Below are positions 58,005 through 64,000 of a stretch of 64,000 nt of DNA, piece by piece (positions within the stretch are counted from its first letter, which is position 1; each line of letters starts with the position of its first letter). The notes under the pieces are model-generated. The model searched no databases, was not told the origin of the DNA, and worked only from the letters and a program-made list of their open reading frames with translations. The DNA comes from Euphorbia lathyris (taxonomy: Eukaryota; Streptophyta; Magnoliopsida; Malpighiales; Euphorbiaceae): assembly GCF_963576675.1 (NCBI RefSeq), contig NC_088916.1:20249501-20313500 (forward strand). Reading direction: 5' to 3'. The translations under genes and the position numbers were made by a program.

Positions 58005-58359
58005 TATTTGTGCTGAATCTGTAATGTTTGTGCTCAATCTAATGTTTGATCTCTATCTGTAATTTTTGTGCTCAATCTAATCTTTGATCTCAATATGTAA
58101 TATTTGTGCTCAATCTGTAATGTTTGTGCTCAATCTAATGTTTGATCTCAATCTGAAATGTTTGTGGCAGATCTCAATCTCAATCTGTAATGTTTTTTAT
58201 TAAGAAAGAAAAAAAATGTCAATACAAGCATAAAGAATATAAAATGGAAAGCTAACCAACATGGTAGATGTAACAAAATTAAATTATTCGAAAATATATC
58301 GTCCCTGAAGTGTTGCTGTAGACATGTGGTTTGCAAAAGGATTGGAAGAACCACTAGTG
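58005..58359. other. 3' flank of the small gene with repeated AATGTTTGTGCTCAATCT units
   Basis: At 58010-58195 a run of imperfect units (taatgtttgtgctcaatct, tttgatctcaat) follows the stop codon. Such short-unit repeats may lie in the 3' UTR. No other feature is supported. Confidence 0.5.
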
Positions 58360-58502
58360 ACCGTGTGTGGACTGAACAGCATATTGAGCTAGGTAACCGG
58401 CCGCGGCATTACCTTCTCCTATGAGTCATCGGGATTGATGTGAATCTAAAATTAAAATTGATAAATAATATATGTAACCTAATTGTAGCTCCCAGTGCAC
58501 AT
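58360..58502 (-). pseudogene. LINE RNase H fragment, part 1 (interrupted by the gag element)
   Basis: The minus-strand reading continues from 62904-63050 across the LTR element, where it gives residues such as REAYFVELKAINLAIKFAAE and SPLWVEYDSSYMV, then VHWELQLG on this side. It looks like the RVT_3 RNase H of a plant LINE. Only a short part remains. Confidence 0.55.
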
Positions 58503-59521
58503 TGTCACGGCCCGCCTAAAGTCATCCGTGGGAAGGCCCGAGCCAAATGCCCAAAGGGCTAAGAGAAAGGAGCCAGGGGCAAAACGGTCATTTTTCTGTT
58601 CATCGTGCCGTTACGGGACATGCCGGTGGACACCAAGGACATCGGGCCAATATTATGTGCAGGTGTGCACAAGGCAGCCGGGCAGCGGGCCCGTGCCTGC
58701 CGGGAGAGGATTTGGCCAAGAGAAGGTCTCCCCCTATAGTGTGTCTTATACCAACTTGAGACACACTGTCGGTGAACATTGCCAAGCCCCACACACCACA
58801 AGTTTTCCCAAGGTATGTCTAGATGATTCCAAATGCGTCCATATTTGGTATGTGGTTCCTTGGGATCTATATGGAGCTATGTGCTCAGTTATGTGCGGGG
58901 AAAATATTAATGGCAAGGAAAATTGCCATGATGGAAAATTGCGGGCCCAGAAAATTCCAGGCGGGCCCGGAGCGTGCCAGAACGGGCCAAAAACTTCCGG
59001 AACGTGCCAGATTTGTCCGGAGCGTGCCGAAATGTGCCGGAACGTGTCGGAATAGTTCGGAAGGTACGAGAAATATTCCGAAATGTGCGGGAATGGTCCG
59101 AGAAGCTTCTAGGGACATCTTAGAAATGTCCCAACCTTTCTTATTTATTCTTACTTGTATTTTTCTAGACTATTCTAGGATTTTATTTGTGTAAAGTATT
59201 CTAGAACCTTCCTAGGTTGCCTATAAATAGGAGGGAAGGGTTCATTTGTAACATACAAGTTGATAAGTTGACATATACATCACAAGACACAAAAGTGTGA
59301 GCAAGTGTGAGTGCTACTTTGTGTTCTAGCCTTTGTAAAGCATTCTTTTCTTAATAAAGAGTGTTTTCCTCACTTAGCATTTGTGCAAGGTCCTGTTATT
59401 CCGCTGCATTACGTTGCCTAGCGTAGAAGCTAGCAATCAAGGTTAAGGCTGAACTAGTAATAGGGGTGAAATTACTAGTGCCGCACGGTCGACAGATAGT
59501 CAAGAGGATGTGTCCGTGACA
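58503..59521 (+). repeat. Gag element 5' LTR
   Basis: A 1019-bp LTR. A TATA box (tataaatag) is at 59222-59230 and a poly(A) signal (aataaa) at about 59353. The GC-rich first half contains repeated gaacgtgccagat / gagcgtgccgaa words. The primer site follows at once. Confidence 0.9.
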
Positions 59522-59523
59522 AG

Positions 59524-59537
59524 TGGTATCAGAGCCA
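59524..59537 (+). promoter_or_regulatory. Gag element primer-binding site
   Basis: tggtatcagagcca, two bases after the LTR end, is a full match to the initiator-methionine tRNA 3' end. Confidence 0.92.
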
Positions 59538-59603
59538 GGTTGAAGGCCAGTGGTTTTGTGACAGAATTGCCTACGGGATTCTGATTTGCCAACGGATTGC
59601 ACG

Positions 59604-62051
59604 ATGCCGAAGAGAAGTGAGGTCGAATTGACTAGCGTTCGTGGGGAGGAGCAAACTACGAGCGAGAGGGGAAGATAAAGGTCGCGAGACGTCCTAGTAG
59701 ACATCAACGGTAGGCTGGCAAAAGTGGAGTTTGCCATAGTCGAAGACCGAGATAAGTTCGAGGCCATGGAGCAACGCGTGGAAGTGCTCGAAGATGAGGA
59801 GCTCCGACAAGAGGTGCTTGCCATGGTGAACAGGGTCGCCGATGATTGTGAGGAAAGGGACAAGGCCTTGGAAGCTCAAGTTGCTTCTCTTAGGCAAGAT
59901 CTAGAGAGAGCTCTTGCCGAGTTAGTCACGACAAAGGAGGAGTTAGCCTTGTGCAAGAGGGCAATTGCACATGGCGATGCGTCAACTTCAGGTGCGTTTA
60001 GTCCGCAGCGACTAGAAGTGCCTAAACCGAAGGCGTATGGTGGTTCGAGGAATTCCAAGGAGATTGACAACTTTCTTTGGAGTTTGGAGAAGTATTTCAG
60101 GGCACTTGGCATTGCGAGTGATGCCAAGATGATCGACGCCGTGCCACTCTACTTGCAAGATACGGCCATGGTGTGGTGGCGATTGAAGGAGCAAGAGATG
60201 CGACGAGGTACGTGTTCAATCGCTACATGGGACGATTTCAAATGAGAGCTTAAAGCCCAATTCTATCCGGAGGCGGGTGAGCTCGAGAAGAGGGCCAAGT
60301 TGCGACACTTGAAGCAACGAGGTGGTTTGAGGGAGTACATCAAGGAATTCTCCGAGATTCTCCTAGAGCTGCCCAACTACCCACAAGAGGAGGCCTTCTA
60401 TCTTTTCTTGGAAGGATTGCAGCCATGGGCTAGGCTAGAAGTCCAACGCAGAAATGTGAAGGAACTTTCTACCGCGATTGCCGTTGCCGACTCGTTAGTG
60501 GAGTTCGACAAGTCGGGAAGGCAAAGCTTTGGCCATGACAAAGGCAAGATTGGCCAAGAAGGTGCAGCCGATGGCAAGAGTGGGGGAGACGCCCACGACC
60601 GAAGCAAGAACGTCCCAAAGCCACAAGAGGCCAAGCCGTTCAAAGGCAACAAGGGCAACAACGTGGAAAGGCCGCTCAAGTGCTACTTGTGTACCGACCA
60701 ACATTTGACAAGGGACTGCCCGATGAGGAAGAAGTTGAATGCGCTCATCGAGGAACGGGAGCGTCTACTTCGAGGCGACGACGACGATGCGCATGAGCAA
60801 CCGTCCGAGATGCACATGGGGTCCCTTCGTCACTTGGGTGCAATGAGGGTTGAGGGACGAAGCGATGACGAGACATCAAGCCCCTCGACACCAAGATCTC
60901 CCCGTGGAGCGGGAGAAATGTCAAGCGTCGAGCCCGAACAAGCCATGGATGTCCGAGGGAGAAAGGACATTCAGCCACCAGTGATGCCGATTGAGCTGCC
61001 ATCAGAGGGCAAGGTGGAGCTCAAGCCAAGAGAAGTTTGCAAGGTTTTGCCGTCAGAGGGCAAGGCGGAACACCAACCTATCAAGCATTCACCCAAGGGA
61101 GCGGTGAAACAGAAGATGAAGTCTAAGGCCAAAAGGATGACCAAGGACGCTACCAACAAGGTGTTGCCATCAGAGGGCAAGGCGGAGCACCAACCAGCGA
61201 AGACTTCACCCAAGGGAGCGGTGGAGCAAAGGAAATCCAAGGCCAAACGGGTGGCCAAGGATGCATGCAACAAGGGTGAGCAAGGTGCCATCACCCAATC
61301 GAAGAATTCTACGGCAGCAAGCACCAATGGAGGAAAGGTGCGGGGTCCGAGAGCCGACGGGAGAAGGTTGGCCAAGCGAGGGAAGGCTTGCCAATCGAGG
61401 CTTGTGGAAGGACAATTGCCAATGGGAGACAAGCATGACCAGAAGCCAAGGAGGCGGAGGTCGAAGAAGATTATGGCTATGGAGGGCCAAATCTCCAAAG
61501 TTGTAGGCCAAGGGGTTGGCCAATGTGTGGAGAAGTCGTCGAAGGAACGACAAGTTGCGAGGGAGCAACAACCATTGAAGGAAGCTGCTCATACCGAAGG
61601 GGCAGCGACCAAACCGAAGGGCCGAGCAAGGAGGAGACGTCCAAGCAAGGCCGCGAAGCGAAATGGTGGGCAAGGAGGCGTGGCACACCCAAGGAAGGCA
61701 ACGAGGACGTTGCCAAATGGAGTGGGGGAGGATGTCACGGCCCGCCTAAAGTCATCCGTGGGAAGGCCCGAGCCAAATGCCCAAAGGGCTAAGAGAAAGG
61801 AGCCAGGGGCAAAACGGTCATTTTCCTGTTCATCGGGGCGTTACGGGACATGCCGGTGGACACCAATGACATCAGGCCAATATTATGTGCAGGTGTGCAC
61901 AAGGCAGTCGGGCAGCGGGCCCGTGCCTGCCGGGGGAGGATTTGGCCAAGAGAAGGTCCCCCCTATAGTGTGTCTTATACCAACTTGGGACACACTGTCG
62001 GTGAACATTGCCAAGCCCCACACACCACAAGTTTTCCCAAGGTATGTCTAG
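59604..62051 (+). pseudogene. Gag of the non-autonomous LTR element
   Basis: One frame runs from ATG 59604 (MPKRSEVELTSVRG) into the 3' LTR and ends at 62051. Two in-frame stops break it: TAA at 59676-59678 and TGA at 60243-60245 (where WDDFK.ELKAQFYP suggests an Arg CGA). An N-terminal coiled coil (EAMEQRVEVLEDEEL...) precedes the capsid (NFLWSLEKYFRALG, DTAMVWWRLKEQ, LKQRGGLREYIKEFSEI, FLEGLQPWARLEVQ). A zinc-knuckle-like CYLCTDQHLTRDC (about 60680-60718) has one residue too few before His. A Lys-rich tail repeats LPSEGKAEHQP and SPKGAV twice. There is no protease or pol. Confidence 0.88.
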
Positions 62052-62903
62052 ATGATTCCAAATGCGTCCATATTTGGTATGTGGTTCCTTAGGATCTATA
62101 TGGAGCTATGTGCGGGAAAAATATTAATGGCAAGGAAAATTGCCATGATGGAAAGTTGCGGGCCCGAGCTGGAGCCGTCGGGCCCGTGTGCGTGCCAGCA
62201 GGCACATTTAACCTCTGTTCGTGCGGGGCAAGCAGGCAGCAGGCCCAGGGACTGCAAGGAGCTGCGAGCGACGGCCAGGAGCTGCGAGAGACTTCCCCGA
62301 CTGAACCTCTGTTTGCCGAGCTACGGGCCCAGAAAATTCCAGGCGGGCCCGGAGCGTGCCAGAACGGGCCAAAAACTTCCGAAACGTGCCAGATTTGTCC
62401 GGAGCGTGCCGAAATGTGCCGGAACGTGTCGAAATAGTTCAGAAGGTACGGAAAATATTCCGGAATGTGCGGGAATGGTCCGAGAAGCTTCTAGGGACAT
62501 CTTAGAAATGTCCCAACCTTTCTTATTTATTCTTACTTGTATTTTTCTAGACTATTCTAGGATTTTATTTGTGTAAAGTATTCTAGAACCTTCCTAGGTT
62601 GCCTATAAATAAGAGGGAAGGGTTCATTTGTAACATACAAGTTGATAAGTTGACATATACATCACAAGACACAAAAGTGTGAGCAAGTGTGAGTGCTACT
62701 TTGTGTTCTAGCCTTTGTAAAGCATTCTTTTCTTAATAAAGAGTGTTTTCCTCACTTAGCATTTGTGCAAGGTCCTGTTATTCCGCTGCATTACGTTGCC
62801 TAGCGTAGAAGCTAGCAATCAAGGTTAAGGCTGAACTAGTAATAGGGGTGAAATTACTAGTGCCGCACGGTCGACAGATAGTCAAGAGGCTGTGTCCGTG
62901 ACA
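61733..62903 (+). repeat. Gag element 3' LTR with extra internal segment
   Basis: The same LTR as 58503-59521, but 152 bp longer. A GC-rich segment of about 164 bases at 62168-62331 is inserted, and about 12 bases near 62110 are missing. A TATA box is conserved at about 62603. Confidence 0.9.
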
Positions 62904-63056
62904 ACATGTCTAGAACAGGAATTAAACGTAGGCACCATGTAGCTGGAATCATATTCCACCCATAACGGGGAACAATCTCTCTCTGCAGCAAATTTAATTG
63001 CAAGATTAATGGCCTTGAGCTCAACGAAGTAAGCTTCTCGATGATCAATTTAAAAA
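62904..63056 (-). pseudogene. LINE RNase H fragment, part 2
   Basis: The minus strand reads REAYFVELKAINLAIKFAAE and PLWVEYDSSYMVPTFNSCSR, as in the RVT_3 RNase H of plant LINEs, with the acidic residues E and D in place. It joins 58360-58502 across the LTR element, which shows that the LTR element landed in an older LINE piece. Confidence 0.6.
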
Positions 63057-63559
63057 GAGAATTTATATATGGTAGAAGTAGATTTTTTTTTTGATTTTTT
63101 TAAGTAGATAGACAACACATGTATGTGGTAATTTTCAGTTTCAAAATGTTCTAGGTTGTCATGACCTTTTTTTAATTCACTTTAAATTTATTGAACAAAA
63201 AAATCTTATAAAAATTAATAATTTTTTGACTACATTTTAGATAACCCATTTGAAAAATGTACCAGTCCAAATCCAGATCATTTTATTTTTATTTTTCATA
63301 GCTGGCCTATATGACATTAGGTTTAAATTTTTATTCCCCTTCAATTTTGTGAGCCGTTAAATACCGCTCTTATTTGGACTTTTTTGCCCTTCTCATAATT
63401 TTGATCAACTAAAAATTCTCTCTCCAAAATCATAAACCCGAACAACAATAATTGATGTTACGAGTAGAAAACATTAAAATTTACATTTTTTTATCAAAGA
63501 ACTCATGAAAATAATACAAATTTTTTATGACGATTCTGCGCAACCTCATTCAATTACTT
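63057..63559. other. Intergenic, nothing recognised
   Basis: AT-rich sequence with short T runs. No ORF with a recognisable motif and no fixed element ends. Confidence 0.3.
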
Positions 63560-63690
63560 AGGGCCCATTTGTTTTACCTACTGTTTGCTGTTACGGTTTT
63601 CCGTTTGCTGTTGCTGTTTGCTGTTTGAAAATGCTGCTTTTCCAAAAAGCAGAGATTCTCTGCTTTTGTAAAATGTGCTTTTCAGGTGTA
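63560..63690. mobile_element. Possible MITE end with GGGCCCATTTGTTT start
   Basis: The sequence gggcccatttgttttacc begins a run of ttgctgtttgctg words (63580-63630). This is a common form of hAT- or MITE-type ends in plants. The other end is not visible, because copia-like sequence begins within about 100 bases. Confidence 0.4.
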
Positions 63691-64000
63691 AAAGGTGAAC
63701 AAGAAGAGTCTAACCACACTGAAGACATCTGTTTTAAAAAGCATGGCTACCCCCCAAGTTATGGCAATCGAAACAAGGGAAGCAATTTCAGAACTACACA
63801 ACCTAAGGCGAATTTGACAACCAACCAAAGCAGAGAAAATGGTGATTCATGTGAAGAAGATAACAGACAAACCAACCTATAACCCTTTTCTCTCACCAAG
63901 GAGCAGTACCAGACATTGGTTGCATTACCACCACAAAATTTCTTAAGCAAAACTCTAGCAACTAGTAGCAGTGTCAACACTTCGCTAAAGGAGACGACTC
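63691..64000 (+). pseudogene. Copia gag fragment, right edge
   Basis: The plus strand reads NHTEDICFKKHGYPPSYGN, the 3' half of a zinc knuckle and the following motif of copia gag, then a linker, a TAA at about 63880, and SLTKEQYQTLVAL in the same frame. The first knuckle cysteines are missing, so the 5' part is truncated. It runs off the window. Confidence 0.6.

Larger units (their letters stand above)
58503..62903 (+). mobile_element. Non-autonomous LTR element with gag only (TR-GAG type)
   Basis: The LTRs are 58503-59521 (1019 bp) and 61733-62903 (1171 bp), starting TGTCACGGCCCGCC and ending GTGTCCGTGACA. The sequence acat flanks both sides (58499-58502, 62904-62907). The tRNA-iMet primer site tggtatcagagcca is at 59524-59537, and a G-rich tract (ggagtgggggagga) precedes the 3' LTR. 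The 2.2-kb interior encodes gag and nothing else. Elements of this kind (terminal-repeat with GAG) are known in plants and depend on a pol donor. The right LTR has about 164 bases (62168-62331) absent from the left LTR. Confidence 0.9.

Noticed and set aside
58495..59055. 186-codon plus-strand frame in the gag-element 5' LTR
   Set aside because: It lies in the LTR, matches the same frame read from the 3' LTR, and its Cys-rich look comes from repeated gtgccagat/gtgccgaa words.

Overview
The window is nuclear DNA of a eudicot plant. It is AT-rich, its genes have introns, and most of it is transposable-element sequence. The species cannot be fixed from what is visible. Only one complete, intact single-copy host gene can be followed end to end: a seven-exon yellow-stripe-like (YSL) metal-nicotianamine transporter at 9025-13386 on the minus strand. 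The first exon of an alpha-1,4-fucosyltransferase gene (FUT13 type) lies at the left edge. A second, truncated and frameshifted copy of that exon lies at 17642-18122. A small unrecognised three-exon gene is proposed at 57054-58004, and a shuffled CWF19-like (CwfJ splicing-factor family) pseudogene occupies about 51440-55830.

Layout from left to right. 1-7905 is duplication block A: FUT13 exon 1 and its flank, interrupted by a complete but broken Ty1/copia element (1797-6853). 9025-13386 is YSL. 13387-17167 holds a hAT-type MITE and L1/RTE LINE fragments. 17168-49690 is duplication block B, the paralogue of block A, inflated by about 30 kb of nested transposons. 49690-58500 holds a MITE, the CWF19-like pseudogene, a second copy of the hAT-type MITE and the small gene. 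58503-62903 is a non-autonomous LTR element carrying only gag. 63560-64000 is a MITE-like end and a copia gag fragment.

The main structural result is a nest that can be ordered by target-site duplications. A MULE-like element (18571-49040) sits in block B at a site that is empty in block A. An L1-type LINE (18700-47672, minus) sits in the MULE. A Tat-lineage Ty3/gypsy element (Element I, 19695-43405, two 499-bp LTRs, TSD aagca) sits in the LINE. A second, non-autonomous gypsy-type element (Element II, 26352-38416, minus, TSD atata) and a 1.5-kb solo LTR (38946-40486) sit in Element I. A 1.2-kb element with about 215-bp inverted repeats (35672-36874, 10-bp TSD) sits in one LTR of Element II. 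An AT-rich cluster of repeat modules with tRNA-like pieces lies in the Element II interior.

No transposon protein in the window looks intact. Stops, frameshifts and lost catalytic residues are listed per element. I found no evidence for a new enzymatic or defence system. The unusual items are the ordered nest, the intron-containing antisense gene of Element I, the hairpin trio and repeat modules in Element II, and the small unrecognised gene.
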